A stretch of DNA of 64,000 nucleotides from Aselliscus stoliczkanus (GCA_033961575.1 CM066732.1:82292687-82356686); one strand, 5' to 3'; positions 45,481-58,640 are shown, numbered from the stretch's first letter. The notes: generated from the sequence alone by a model not told the origin. Made by a program: numbers and translations.

Positions 45481-45985
45481 GATGATTCATTTTATGAGTT
45501 AGCTTGACTGGGTCATGGAGTACCCATATCTTAGGGTCAATAATTATTACAGGTGTTTCTGTGAAAGTGTTTTTGGATGAATTTAACATGTAAATCAATA
45601 AACTGAGGAAAGCAGGTTTCCTTCCCTAGTGTGAGTGGGCCTCATTCAATTAGTTCAAGGCCCAAATAAAGCAAAAGGCTAACCCTCTCCCAAATAGGGA
45701 ATTTTTTAGAGCTCGGCTATAGTTGGTTTTGCTTGTTTTCTTTCCCCTGCCTTTGAATCCGAACTGCAACACTGGCTTTTCTGAGTCTCAAATCTGCTGG
45801 TTTTCAGACTGGAACTACACCATCAAGGTCTCCAGCTTGCTGACTACAGGTCTTAAGATCTACCAGCCTCCACAACTGTGTGAGCCAATTCTTCATAATA
45901 AATCAAATCAATCTCTCTCTTTCTCTCTCCCCTACATCCTATTGGTTCTGTTTCTCTGGAGAGCCCTGACTAATATACCTGTTAA
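45481..45985. mobile_element. Dispersed repeat, LTR-like
   Basis: gatgattcattttatgagtt, agcttgactgggtcatggag, gtgggcctcattcaattagt, gactggaactacaccatca and ctctggagagccctgactaa are successive blocks of a widespread mammalian repeat with an AATAAA-like stretch near its end. I recognise it as dispersed but not its name. The 93-codon stretch at 45723-46004 is part of it. Confidence 0.55.
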
Positions 45986-46778
45986 GTTGAACATGTTACA
46001 TTAACTAATCACCAATTTGGCATCATCTAAAAAATTGCTAATTACAAATCAAGTATTATCAAATAAATCCCATGATTTAGATGGAAAACGTATTGTTGCC
46101 TTTAAATGAACATCCTACCATCTTTGTGGTTGTCTGTTTTAATAATAAAACCCACCTGAAAATACAAATCGACACAAATGCTTTTATTCTAACAAGTAGG
46201 GCAGAGCTGACTTGGAAGCCCGCAGGAGGCCTATGGAGTCTTGTTTTCTGCATAGCTGACTGAGCAGACACAGACTACGGGAATCTGACTTGTTTGGCCA
46301 ACATAAATTTTTGATGTTTCAAGGGAAGAATATAACCATTTTTAAAACAAAACTCAAATTTTTGCTCATCCTTCAAGCTAAATGATGATGTGCAAATTTA
46401 TTTAGACTATTATGATTATTAATTTTATTAAGAAAACTATTCAGATGATTAAGCATTTTTTTTTTTTTGTGGAGGATCAAAGACACAGATGATCAGAGTG
46501 GTTAGAAATCTAGCCATAGGGTTGGTCCTACTGTAACATGGCCTATCAAAGTATTAGTTTTGCAACATCATAACATGATTCAAATAAAATTTCTGTAAGA
46601 AAAAATTAATATTTTATAGAAAAAAATGTTTAGCTTCATTGGTCAGAACTGTTAGTAAAGCCATCATCCATAAAAGCATTCAGAAAATAGCACTATAGTG
46701 ATCTCCTTCATTGATAAATTCATTCAACAAATATGTTGTTGCTTCTAGAACTGGGAATAAAAAGTGGACCAGAAGAGA
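45986..46778. other. Nothing recognised
   Basis: AT-rich sequence. The overlapping 60-64-codon readings at 46077-46271 on both strands are chance. Confidence 0.5.
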
Positions 46779-46929
46779 GGGCTGGCCGAGTGGCTCAGTT
46801 GGTTAAGAGCTCATTCAAGAGTGCAAGCTGAGCTCTGAGCAACAGCAGTTCGATGCCCAGCCCGAGCTGAGCTGCCACAGAGCTGCCAACAGGTGGCAGA
46901 ATGGCTCACCTAAAAAAAAAAAAAAAAAA
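46779..46929 (+). mobile_element. tRNA-derived SINE, second lineage, short form
   Basis: Starts gggctggccgagtggctcag, ends with caacaggtggcagaatggct and an A-tract. The duplication gtggaccagaaga (46764-46776 and 46930-46942, with preceding A's) is perfect, so the insertion is young. Same form as 12681-12832. Confidence 0.93.
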
Positions 46930-46942
46930 GTGGACCAGAAGA

Positions 46943-47285
46943 AACACTCTCTCTCCTCAGATTTTCCAGTATAGTGGGAGAGGCAAAAAAATTAATAGCA
47001 AAAAATTTCAAAAAATTACAGACAATTGTAGTAACTATTAGTATTTTATGGAATAATTGAACAAGCATACTGATACCCTTAATAATGGGTGATGGAAAAA
47101 GAAAAGTTTCATAGCAGAGTAGAAAATGAAGAAGGGTTGTTTGAAGGACTGAGCACAGAGAAATCCAAGTTCTAGGGGTACAGACTTGAAGGAGGTTTAA
47201 TACGACAGAAGCATAAAGTTTGGTGTATCTGTAGTTGAGGCAGGGAATGCCAAGAAATTAATCTAGAGTTCATAGAGATCACCAT
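46943..47285. other. Nothing firm; possible L2 trace
   Basis: gaaggactgagcacagagaa followed by gaggttt has an L2-like feel on the minus strand but is too diverged. Confidence 0.35.
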
Positions 47286-47392
47286 ATAAAGAGATAGAAG
47301 GAGATTTGACTTTGGGTGGTGAACACAAAATGCAATATATAGATGCATTACAAAATTATAAACTTGAAACCTATATCATTTTATTAGCCAAT
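47286..47392 (+). mobile_element. L1 3'-end fragment
   Basis: gatttgactttgggtggtga, acacaaaatgcaatatatag, acttgaaacctatatc and ttattagccaatgtcac match the end region of the bat-type L1 3'UTR seen at 37715-37800. It breaks off before the ccaataaa signal and abuts an L1 on the opposite strand. Confidence 0.7.
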
Positions 47393-48598
47393 GTCACTAG
47401 TAGTTCATTCTTTTGTAGGGGTGAATAATATACCATATTTGTTTATCCTTTCATCAGTTGGATGGACAATTTTTTTTTTTCATTTTGGGGCTATTATAAC
47501 AATGCTATTATGAACAGTTATGCACAAGATTTTATATGGACATATGTTTTCATTTCTCTTGGGTATTCACATATGAGTGAATTTGCTGATTTATACGGTA
47601 ACTCTAGGTTTAACAACTTGAGGAATGAGCTGTTTCAAAGTGGCTGTATTTTACATTACCACCCACAATTGGAAGAGGGTTACAGTTTTCTCCATAACCT
47701 TCCCATCTTTGCTATTGTAGGTTTTTCAAATTTTTTAACCATCTTAGGGGTATGAAGTGGTATCTCATTGTGGTTTTGACTTGAATTTCCCTATGACAAA
47801 TACCATTGAGCATCTTTAATGTGCTTGTTAATCATTTCTATATCTTCTTTGATAATTCTCTTCTAAAGTTTTTGTTCATTTTTAGTGTTATTTGTTTTTT
47901 TGTTTTTTTTTATTGTTGAGATGTAAGAGGTCTTTAAATATTCTGGATACAGGTCTTCTTTGTTTTTACTTTCTTGATGGTGTCCTTTAACCAATAAATT
48001 TTTAATTTTGATAAGTCCAATTTATATATTTCTATATTTTCTTTTGTCACTTATTCTTTTGTTATCATATATATGAAATCATTGCATAATCCAAGGTCTC
48101 AAAGATATTCTCCCATTTTTATTCTAAGAATTTTATGTTTTAAGCTCTTACATTTAGGTTTTTGATCCATTTTGAATTAATTTTTTTATACAGAGTGAGG
48201 TAGTGATTTAACTTCACTTTTTGGCATGTAACTATCCAGTTGTTCCAGCAGTATTTTGTTGAGGAGACAATTGTTTTCCCCCATTAAGTTGTTTTGGATC
48301 ACTTTTTGAAAATCATTTGGCATATTATATGGGTTTATTTCTGGAATCTCCATTATATTCTTTTGCTTTATATACCTATCCTTATGTCAGTACCAGCGTT
48401 TTGATGGTATTATTTTTGAAATCAGGAAGCATGAGTCCTTCAACTTTGCTTCTTTTTCAAGGTGGTTTTGGCCATTAGGATCAACATTGCCAATTTCTGC
48501 AAAAAAAAAAAAGAAGAGGGTGTGGGAATTGGGATATTTATAAGGAGTGTGATAAATCTGTCAATCAGTCTGGGGTTTATTGCTCTCTAAATAATATT

Positions 48599-48684
48599 TA
48601 ACAATATTAAGTTAAATAATTGTTAAATAACTTAACAATATTAAGTAAAATATTATTAAATAATTAATATTTAACAATATTAAG
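48599..48684. repeat. Triplicated taacaatattaag motif within L1
   Basis: The 13-mer occurs at 48599-48611, 48633-48645 and 48672-48684 with AT-rich filler, where L1 normally has it once. Confidence 0.85.
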
Positions 48685-48964
48685 TCTTTCAATCTGTGAA
48701 CATGAGTTTTTGTTTGTTTGTTTTGTTTTTTAGGGCTTCTTTAATTTCTTTCAGTGATATTTTGTAGTTTTGAGTATACAAGTCTTGTTCTTTTGTTAAA
48801 TATATCCCTGATTTTTTTATTCTTTTGGATGCTATTGTAAATGCAATTGTTTTATTAATTCACTTCCAAATTGTTCATTGCTAGTATCTTGAAATATCAT
48901 TGATTTTTCTATACTGATGTTGTATCCTAGAACTTTGTTGAACTAATTTGTTAGTTCTACTTTG

Positions 48965-49014
48965 TATGTGTATGTGCGTGTGTGTGTGTGTGTGTGTGTG
49001 TGCCTGTGTGTGTA
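48965..49014. repeat. (GT)n microsatellite
   Basis: TG run with small interruptions, inserted within the L1 ORF2 sequence. Confidence 0.9.
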
Positions 49015-49639
49015 TTACCTTGGTTATTACATATACAAATCATGTAATTCATGATTTATAAATAGAGATAGTTTTACTGCTCATTTCTAAACTTGACGCT
49101 GCTCAATTCCTCTTCTTGACTAATTGTTCTAGCTAGCATATCTAGTACAATATTAAATAGAGGTAACAAGAGTAGAAATTCTTTTCCTGTTCTTGATCTT
49201 AGAGGAAAAGTATTTATTTGTTCTTTCACATTAAGCGTAATGTTATCTGTGGGTTTTCCATAGATGTCCTTATAAAGTTGAAGAAGTCCATTTCTGTTTC
49301 TAGTTTGTTGAATGTTTTGATTATGGAAAGATGTTTTCAGGAGATTTTCTGCATCAATTGAGATGACCATGTTGTATTGTCATTTATTCTATTAATATGG
49401 ATTATATTGACTGATTTTCATATGCTAAACCAGTCCATCATGCCAACTGATATATACCACTTGGTCATGGTGTATAATCCTTTTGATATATTGTTGGATG
49501 CAGTGAGCTAGTATTTTGTTAAGAATTGACACATCAGTGTTCATAAGGGATATTATTATGTAATTTTATTTTCTTCTGATGTGTCTGCCTGGTTTTGGTA
49601 TCAGGGTAATACTGGTCTCATAGAAGGCACTGTTGGAGG

Positions 49640-49790
49640 TTTGAAGAATGGATTGAAAAGATAGTGGCATGTGGAGCAATGAAGGAGTTATTGCAATAAC
49701 TCAGGTGGATATGATTAATATATGGTTTAGAGTAATGATAATGGGAGTAGAAATGTGCAAGGAAGATGTCAACATTCAATACCAGTCAAA
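49640..49790 (-). mobile_element. Possible L2 fragment
   Basis: gttattgcaataactcaggt and gtttagagtaatgataatgg fit the reversed L2 middle region. Diverged. Confidence 0.4.
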
Positions 49791-52700
49791 AAGCTGATTT
49801 TTTTTTCTTGGAAATCAGGGAGAGCTTGCATGTAAGACGCAGTATCTCTGAAGAAAACAAATTGCTGATCTTATATAGGCTTTGAGAAGCAAAAATGAAA
49901 CAAAATGTTCAGACTCTCAGGGGAAGGCATATGGACTTAGGCGTTGGTAATTGGCTGCTGCTAAATGGCTGGTTTTTGGAAGCTTGATTATTGATATGAA
50001 GTTGTAACTGATCAATTAGCATGGGTTTAAACTTACTGGCATGAGTTTAAAACTGATTCTAGTGATTACTTAATATTGTAGACAAAGGAGCATAGGAAGA
50101 TTTTATTCTCAGAGAGAAATTAACAGACTAAAAGTGACTTCAGGGCATCTGATTTGATGAGGCAATGACAGAGAGGAACACATTCAAGATGCCATTCTGG
50201 TTTCTGGACTGAAAAAAATAAATGTAAACTGTTTTAGGTCAAGGATCTATCTCTTTTGTTTCCTGAAGTATTTCCAAGCTCCTAGGAAAGAAACTGATAT
50301 GTAGTAGGCACTTTATAAGATTTCCTGAATAAGAAAAAACATTGCCATTGGCATAGAGCACATTAATGAAATTATAAAATCCAGACATACTCAATTTTGG
50401 ATGTCTACAAGATATCCCAAAGAAGGTAGCTTATAGTAACTGGCAATAAAAGTTTTGAATTCGAACAGACATTTACTCTGCTTAGGTTTTGTGGCCACCA
50501 GCATAGAGATGGTTATTGAAAACATAAAATTAAATGAAATATTCTGTAGATATTATGAGGAAAAAACCACGACTAGGACAGACACCTGTCAATCACAAAT
50601 ATTTAAGGAACCAGGACAGCTATAGAATCTGCAAAGGAGATTAACAATAAAAGACCTAAAATAATGAGATGGAGGCGGAAGCAGGGGGAAGTTTTTTCTC
50701 TTCTTCAATATTTTCCTCCTGAAGTAGGAAGAAGTTAACCTTGTTAAATAATCTCTAGAGGGTGAGCAAGAAAAGGAAAAGGTACTGATCTGATACTGGG
50801 TTCCCACCAGCTCAAGCAGGCAATCCAATCATTGATGTCCTTGTCAAGAGCCTGTTGAGGAAAGCAGTAAGTGCCATGCATGGAAGGAAGGGTTCTCGGG
50901 TGAAGGAGGAGAAGGAGCAGGATAAGTGGTATCTGGAGGCAGCCTTTGGGTTGAGACAAGGGGTTCATTTTTATTTTTTAGGTTGAGGGAAACTAGTGCA
51001 TGTTAAATGTTGATTTGAAAAAAAACAAATGGAGGAAGATTTATGTATGATACAGGAAAGATAAAGGATGATCAAAATGCTAACATATAGGAAGTGGGAT
51101 TTTATAATTGTGTGATTTTTCTCTGACTCTCAAAACACTTGCAGCTCTAAATTTCTATGATTATTTGAATTGTGTATTAAATTAAAATATTGTATCAGGA
51201 ATTTATTGTTAGACATCTTACTATAAGTAATACAGATATATAATGCAATATATACCAACATTCATAAAGTCATTTTTATTTTTTATGAAGGCTATATAAC
51301 AGAATAAAAATAAATCACTGTACTTTTTAATTTTTTCACAAATTTTATATTGAAAGTCTTTAAATTTATCAAGAAGATACAGGCACTATTTGATGTTTGT
51401 GCCCTTTCTCTATATGTATTAATAGTTAATCTTTTACTCTCTTTATCTTTCTCACTTCCACTGTTTTTCTCTTTCAGTCTCTCTCAAGAACGACTGTCTC
51501 TTTCTTCTACCTCATATTCTTTAATAAACCATTTTAGGATTAGTTGCAAATATTGTGACACTTCATTTCTAATTAATTCAGCATGAAACATTAATCATCT
51601 AAGAACAGGGACACCCTTTTATATAACCATAATAAAATTGTCATAGAAAGAACTTTTAACAGCGATACAATACTATTATCTAATACACAATCTATATTAA
51701 ATTCTATTCATTATCAATTATTCCAATAATGTGTTTTATAAATGTTTTTTAGATTCAGAATGCAAATAACATTTGCATACTTCATGTAGTTGTCATATAT
51801 TCTTTAGCTTCCTTTAAACTATAAACTTCACACTGTTTTTTAGCACTACAGAATATTGACATTTTTAGTAAGTCTATTCTAGATTGTTTTATAGAATGTC
51901 TCTTTATTAGGGTTTTCTTATTGTTTCTTTCTTTTTTCTTTTCATAATTAGACACAGATTTTAAAATTTGGATGGAAGCACTATATGGGCGATTAGTTCA
52001 TAATATTGCAAAGCACATGATGTCAATTTGTATTATAGGTGTTAAGTTTAGTCACTTGATTAAAATGGTCTTCACCAGATTTATCCATTGAAAAAGTATT
52101 TTTACTCCTTTTAATAATAATTTGTGAAATAATGCCCTGAACCTGCAAGATTATCCTGTTTTGTTCAAAGATATCATAGCCAGTGTTGTTCTTATCTATT
52201 GATGACATTTTCTTGAATCTATTACTGTTATGGTGGCTGAAATGGTGATGGGCTACCACTATAATTTCTTCTATATTTAATAGTTTATTTAGCCTTATTA
52301 TTTTGTAAATAAAATATGTCTCCATATCTCCCTTAATTTTTATTTTAAAAAATAATTATCAGTATAAATTTAATGGATTGATTTTTAATGCAATGTTATA
52401 GTCTGTTTCTATCATTGTTTGGGTGCTTAGTATGTCCTAAACTTGGCCAATAAAAGGCCTTTTAACATCTTTTTTCTATCAATTCATTCTTATTGGCATT
52501 TGCGTATTTTCTCACATAATTATAAAATTACATTCATGTATGTTTAGAATTATGTATATATGTACATATATTTATTATGCATATGTAAAACTATGAGTTC
52601 ATTCTGTCTCTAATTTAAATACAAACTAAAAATTTTCTTTCTCCTTCCATTTCTTATCAAATCCTCCTTTTCCACAGTGAGGAACTTATTTCCAACAATA

Positions 52701-53199
52701 TCAATATATTAAGTCATTTGCTCAGTTCTATTATACAAATGAAATAGTTTCACAAGAATGCCACTAACACCAGTACAATTAAGTAATATTCACAATTCCT
52801 TTCGGTTCTTAAAATATACTCTATCTATTGATAGAAATAGTGACTAAATAATTCACTCGGTCTTTGAAAAATAAGCCTATTGATAGATATTTTTTATTAA
52901 AATAAATCCTGCAATTATAATGATAAATTAATGAAGAGACAGCCAAATGAAATTTAAACTAATATTATAATGCTCCCTTTCTTACTTTTATTTTGTGAAT
53001 ATCACATTGGAAAATGATTTACTTGAAATAGTTGCTTTGAAGTTAAACTCTGAAGGCAATTTGGGGTACAAATGGCAAAAAATTATAATTTCCTCTTCCA
53101 AGTTTATTAAAATGTCACCTCATCATTAGGTCTTGCATGGAAGGAGAAGAGGATCATTGGTCCTCATTAAAAATAATAACTTTCACTTCTGAATGGTTT
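49791..53199. other. AT-rich DNA, no gene recognised
   Basis: About 3.4 kb of unique-looking, AT-rich sequence. Readings of 74-100 codons on either strand (50589-50828, 50744-50968, 51350-51586, 52023-52325) are isolated and match nothing I know. No exon pair with matching splice sites was found. Confidence 0.5.
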
Positions 53200-53620
53200 T
53201 CAGAGATGTATATTTTTTGGGAAAAAAGCCATCTGTGTTCTCAAAGGGATGGATAAAAAGGGATGAGCCCATTTAACAGGCTTCATTTCACATTCTATGT
53301 CTTTATTATTTCAAAATGACACCTTTGCAGTTTAGAGGGACCAGTAGGCACTTTTATAACTAAAATTGAATAAAATTCCAAGCTGTGTCAAAGACATTGT
53401 TTGAATTCACTTAAAAGTGTTTTATGTCACTGCTCACCAACTCCTCTTCTCTAGTCATGATGTGCCTGTGGCAAACTGTTTCTCTCTGGGACTGAAAAAG
53501 ATTACTCCCACTGATACTCCTCTGACAGTGTGAATATTGACTTGCACTTATAAAGGTCAGACAGTTCCACTAGTTAATAGGAGTGAGAAGAGCAGTTCCA
53601 ACAAGTCTCTTTGAAAGGAA
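53200..53620. other. Possible conserved non-coding element
   Basis: Repeat-free, less AT-rich block with gggatgagcccatttaacag, ccaagctgtgtcaaagacat and actcccactgatactcctc. Called only on composition and motif density. Confidence 0.2.
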
Positions 53621-55292
53621 GTTAACCTTCAAATTGCAAAGCACGCTGCTCTGTGGAGCCAATTTTGGCAACTAACAAAATACTCGCTTCTCTGCTTTCC
53701 AAAAATACCAACAGAAGCCTGAAAGTTAACATTACAAAAGGGAAACAAGTATGCGATGTAGCAGACAAGCATCCATGGGAACACAGTTCAGAATATGTCT
53801 TGTTATTTTTATTTTGTAAAGAGAGTTGAATACTGTGGAGTAATTCTCTGGACCTTTAACTTTCCTCAATGTATAATAGCTTTTTTGACTTTTAAGAACC
53901 ATGTGTTGTAAGATGATAAGACACCACATATATTTTTTCTCAGCATCATCCTGACACAAGATCAAGAAAAAGGTTTAATCCCAGTGGAGCATGGCGTCTC
54001 CTCACCTATCCTTTGAAAAGTCCTTTGCCTTTCTTATTGTCTCCTGACTGAGAGTTCAGGAAAGACTGACATAACTTAAGGTCTCTGGGAATGTGGCCTA
54101 TCTGTTAATAGTGTCCTGAGGTACAATGCAAGAAAGATGGGAGTGAGAAAACAGGGCTGAAAAGGAGAACTAAACTTCACTTTTCATCTTGATGGAAAGT
54201 AAAACCAATATTTTTAATTTTTAATAAAACACATTTATATTGTGGAACCAGCAGCAGAAAGAATGTGCTGCATATAAATGAAGATGATTCCCTAGTTTGT
54301 CTTCAGCAGTGCAAGACAGGAGACATAATGATGAAGAGGGCCTTTTACAAGTAATAAGTAGCAAGAAGAATAAGTCCTGGGTGTCTTGGAAAGCAAAGCT
54401 TTCTTGATTCTAGGGCATATTTTAGAAATGGCATTATGGCTTTCACTGCTTTAAGTTTGGCATCAGCGAGATTTTAGATTGTGCTAAAATCATCCTAATG
54501 TCCTTTCTGCCTCATCAGTGGGGGACCATTCAAGTAACAAAGTGCCAATCAGGGGCCCTTGTTCCTCTTTAGCTTGGAGATATTACTGTGGAGGTTTTTG
54601 TGAGAGCATGATCTCTTCGCTTGAGACGCCCTTTATTATAACTATAGTTAAAGGTCTGCTGACTTAGCTATTACAAACCCCTAACGTTCTCCTCTACAAA
54701 AATTTGCTCTAAAATAAAGCTTAGCATACTAAGTTGGAGCTCAGGAGAGCCCTGATTTTGATAAATTTGAAGGGAATAAAATCATCATTTGAATTAAAAA
54801 GAGAGTAAGAAAAATATAAATATCAAAGCTATGTGAGTTATGTGTGTCACTGTTCTGGTATCTCCAAAATTGGCCCTGTTAATGAAAATGAAGTTGGAAG
54901 GTAATTAGCTCATAATATGTGCTAATCATTTTTGTACATTTGAAATATAAAAATGTAATTAAGAAAAAGAAAAATGAGTTATAGACAGGGTCGTTTTCTA
55001 GAATGAGACAATTATGAATTTTTAACTCAAAATAGTTTCTGAAAATGCAGGCCCTGCATTGCATTAGAGTCTTTGCAGTCCTTCAGTCAATGAGTCAGAT
55101 ATTCCTAATGCTTAGTCTCCCCCTTGTAAGTTTCTCAGCCATCTTTAAGTGCTTTTTAACTGAATTCAGCCAAAAATAGAAATTAAAAAAATATATAACA
55201 GCAACCCAGAGGCAACGTTATAAAGAAAGTAACAGGAAGGAGATCTCAACATTTTTGATCTTTTTATTTTGAAGACTTTTTATTATTAAAAA
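53621..55292. other. Nothing recognised
   Basis: Unique-looking DNA with no supported feature. The 77-codon minus-strand reading at 53732-53965 has no known relatives. Confidence 0.5.
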
Positions 55293-55307
55293 AAAATGTA
55301 TACTTTT

Positions 55308-55355
55308 GTTATGTAACTTTACTAACCATTGTCACCCCAATAAACTTTAATTTAA
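55308..55355 (+). mobile_element. 48-bp 5'-truncated L1 (micro-insertion)
   Basis: It holds only the extreme end of the bat-type L1 3'UTR (atgtaactttactaaccatt, cattgtcaccccaataaa) plus a short A/T-rich tail. A 15-bp target duplication flanks it: aaaatgtatactttt at 55293-55307 and aaaatggatactttt at 55356-55370, one mismatch. Confidence 0.85.
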
Positions 55356-55599
55356 AAAATGGATACTTTTAATGTCTTATTTTTAAGAAAATATCTAATA
55401 TCTTCTAGTGATACAGATTCTTTTCAGAATTTTTTAAAAATCAAAACACACTCCAGCTGAAGTTAGAGTGCTGATATTTTGCTCTCATTTTCTCAAACAT
55501 CTTATCAACCCTACAACATATCAATATACATCATAACTATCTCTCTGATTTATCTCTGTCTCTCTTTTTTTGGCATGCATAACCTTTCCCCTACAAATG

Positions 55600-55760
55600 T
55601 TGTGATAGGCTCCTACCTGCTCTTCTGGCTTGTTCTTGCTGCTTTTTTACGCATCAATCTGACCTCTTATACATCATCTTTCAAGTCTCAGCTCCAGTGC
55701 TACGCTCTCTGAGAACCTTATGTGACTTAGGAGGAAATGCATCTGTTTCTCTTTGTATCT
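55600..55760 (+). mobile_element. L2 fragment
   Basis: catcatctttcaagtctcag followed by ctccagtgctacgctctctg and gagaaccttatgtgac is the L2 3' segment, moderately preserved. Confidence 0.6.
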
Positions 55761-55804
55761 AACACATTGTTATTAGTGTAATAATTTATTGTAAAAGTAA
55801 TGAT

Positions 55805-56000
55805 AGTTATAATAATTACAGCCAAAATACATTAAACACTTTATAAAGAAGAGATAGGCACTACTCTAATAATTAAATATACATATATTTTTTCATTTTA
55901 GCTGGGCAATGTTATGAGTTAGATAAGATTATCATCAAAATATAAAGAAGTAGAAGTATAGACAGATTTATTAATTTGATCAAGGTAGGGTTGGGATTTG
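55805..56000 (-). mobile_element. MIR SINE
   Basis: Reverse MIR order: aatacattaaacactttata, ataggcactactctaataat, ttagctgggcaatgttatga, then ttgatcaaggtagggttggg and atttgaattcagc at the tRNA-like head side. Confidence 0.7.
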
Positions 56001-56421
56001 AATTCAGCTTTGAAAATAGATTTGTTGTTTTTGTAACCTGTGTGATTGACATAGTGACTGATACCCAAAAGAATGGCAAAGAAGTTTTGTTGAATAACTA
56101 ACAAATGACAGGGCTGATTGAATGGGTAAAATCATGCCACGATCAATCTCCTTTTTGTTGTCTAAGACTTCCCAAGAATGCCACTTAAAAGAGAGGTTTT
56201 TTTTCCTTTTTTGTCTTAAGGTTGTCCTCTAAAGTAGTTGAAGCCTACAGGTCTTAGATATTAAACATGCTATGACACAATAATGCTGAGGGTATTTGCA
56301 TTTAGAAATCAATTCTATATGCTACTGGCTTTTAACTTGGTATTTAGTGTGTTGAGTGACTTCTCTTTGGGCAGCCCAGGCTCTGAGGCCTGGTTGGTAG
56401 CTTAGCCATAGATTGTGAATC

Positions 56422-56424
<3 letters not shown>
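56001..56424. other. Nothing recognised
   Basis: Unique-looking sequence, no feature supported. Confidence 0.5.

Positions 56425-56459
<35 letters not shown>
56425..56459. repeat. (GT)n microsatellite
   Basis: Pure GT run of about 35 bp. Confidence 0.95.
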
Positions 56460-57839
56460 ATGTGTAATAACCAAGTCATATAGAGTAAAAATAATCTGTT
56501 TCTGGCACCTCATCAGGAACTAGAAAATTTACTTTGAGTAGACTTACTTAATGACTTAGTGAGATCCAGGTAACAGAAAATACATGTAGCCAGGAAGGGG
56601 CAGATGAGTTAGGGAAAGAGTGAAGTTATAATGACAAAAACAGAATAAAGACATTATAAATTCAAATTGTTGTGGGTTGAACTGAAATACTGACGTGCTG
56701 CTAGTTGATATGCTACTGGTTAGCATCTGCCCCTAAGAGACTAACTTGAAGAGGAATGAGGTCAGACGTTAAATAGTTTGAAAGAAAAAAAAAAAAAGTG
56801 AGATGAAGGTAATAGCTATAGATAAAAATGTTGAAGATACAGCACTGCTGCCTTCTACAATATACTTGACATTAGACATGCTACTTCCCTAAGACATCTG
56901 CTGTCTAATACGTAAATTTCTATGTAAGCAGACCCTTCTTTGTTGTCATCATTAATGAAATTATAGCTACCTAAGGACAGGTACATACCTCCTGAATTTA
57001 GCATGGGGCTTATCCTAGTATACTCACCAGATCCTGGAAAATCAAAGTGAACTGTGCACCAATCAAGTAAGAAGGAAGCATTTTACACCCAGTGGGATTG
57101 AATATATTCAGGTTCTCAATCTGATAATCCATAATTTTGGATTAGTTTGTTTCCGAGGTTTTATTTTCCTTTAGATATTGCAACTTTACAGCAGGAATTT
57201 AATGATTCCAAATCACTTTAGCTAAATAATTGTCTATGAAAAATTTTGAGTGGAAAAAAGCATTGGTTAAACCCCATTTTTTATTTCCCAGAGAAATATG
57301 TATTTAGACTGTCAGAGCAAACTAATAATTTTCCTCCAAATTTGTATTAATTTCTCACAGAAGACCAAGACAAGTAATCTTTGTTTATGGAACGTCTTTT
57401 GTGTATTAGTGGAAAGGTTCATGTCAAAAGGCAGTTTCTGTCAGATGTGTCATTATAATGGAGTAATTCATACTTCTTTTGTTATGAAGTACTTAACAAA
57501 AAGTACTTTTTTTGTTAAATTACAAGATTATAATTAGTGGTGATGTTTCAAGTTTTCTTAATGACAATATAACTTCATAAAACATTATTGCTGTTAAGAG
57601 AATAAATACATGCATTAAGTTTATGACACATTTTGAATATACGAGTATAGATGTTATGACTCACATATACTTTAGTTTAACTTCCTGTTTAGAGTTGTAC
57701 AACTAAATTCTAAAAATAGTTTATTCATTTTCTATAAAATACTGATCCCACAGATAATGTTAGAAGGGTAGTATTTAGTGAGAAGGATAGGTCATTTAGA
57801 TGATAATAGAATTGATTTTTAAAGGGATTTTTGGATCAT
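56460..57839. other. Nothing recognised
   Basis: AT-rich DNA. The 79-codon reading at 57298-57537 has no recognised relatives. Confidence 0.5.
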
Positions 57840-57915
57840 TTTACAATAAGGAAACTGAGACTCAGGTGATATGCCCCAACTCCTAACATTAACCGGTGCT
57901 TGAAAATGGCTTAAG
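57840..57915 (-). mobile_element. MIR fragment
   Basis: attttacaataaggaaactg followed by agactcaggtgatatgcccc is the reversed central MIR core. Confidence 0.7.
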
Positions 57916-58359
57916 AACTAACCTGTAATTTTCTGCTACCATTTATGATTTCTTACAAAGAATAACCACTGAAGTGAGAGAAACAATATGAGCCAATTGC
58001 TTTTAGGCATCTATAGCAGGCAGCAAGCAGTACACTGTGGTCCCTGAGAGAAGGAGACTCAGAGGTGGTACCAACACCACAACAGCTCAGGCTTTATTTC
58101 TACAAGAGGAGACAGGTATAGTATTAGAGCCCCAGAAATCCATGTGTTATGGACTTCTTGGGAATCCTTGGTTATGGACTGGGGTATGAAACCATAGGGT
58201 GACACTATAAAAATGCTACCAGAAAGTATATGCTAAGAGTTGAAAACAGAGCAGAGATATTGAAGGTCAAACATTGCCATAAGATGTTGGAATTCTGACC
58301 CAGATAGAGTTCAGAGACTTTAGTCATACTTTCTGTTGTTCTTGGACATGAACATAGAC
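57916..58359. other. Nothing recognised
   Basis: Unique-looking sequence with no supported feature. Confidence 0.45.
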
Positions 58360-58640
58360 TTATTTATTTTTTAACTTTTTAAAAATATAATTATAGATTC
58401 ATTTGCAGTTGTAAAACATAATGCAAAGGGATTCTGGAAACTAAACTCTTCATCAACTTCTCTATTGGTTATAATTATAAAACCATATCATAACCAAGGA
58501 AGGAATTGATATAGATACAACCCACACACTTTAATCAGATTTCATTAGTTTGTTTGAATTCATTTATGTGTTGTGTATGTGTTTGTGTGTGTGTGTGTGT
58601 GTTAGTTCTATGCAATTTTATCACATGTACGAGTTTCTTA
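58360..58640 (-). mobile_element. Old L1 3'UTR fragment with GT repeat
   Basis: attcatttgcagttgtaaaa, gcaaagggattctggaaact, aaccaaggaaggaattgata, ttaatcagatttcattagtt and gttctatgcaattttatcac are ordered blocks of an L1M-type 3'UTR on the minus strand. A (GT)n run at about 58568-58602 lies where this UTR commonly has one. Confidence 0.7.

Larger units (their letters stand above)
47395..49620 (-). mobile_element. L1 ORF2, about 2.2 kb
   Basis: The plus strand shows the reversed ORF2 from its C-terminus (tgtttatcctttcatcagtt) through the reverse transcriptase region (tttctgcatcaattgagatg, atgatttataaatagagata, acttggtcatggtgtataat, cataagggatattattatg) in correct order. Frameshifts, deletions and a local expansion near 48599-48684 inactivate it. 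It is older than the SINE insertions. The 98-codon minus-strand stretch 49074-49370 is a real ORF2 fragment. Confidence 0.88.
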
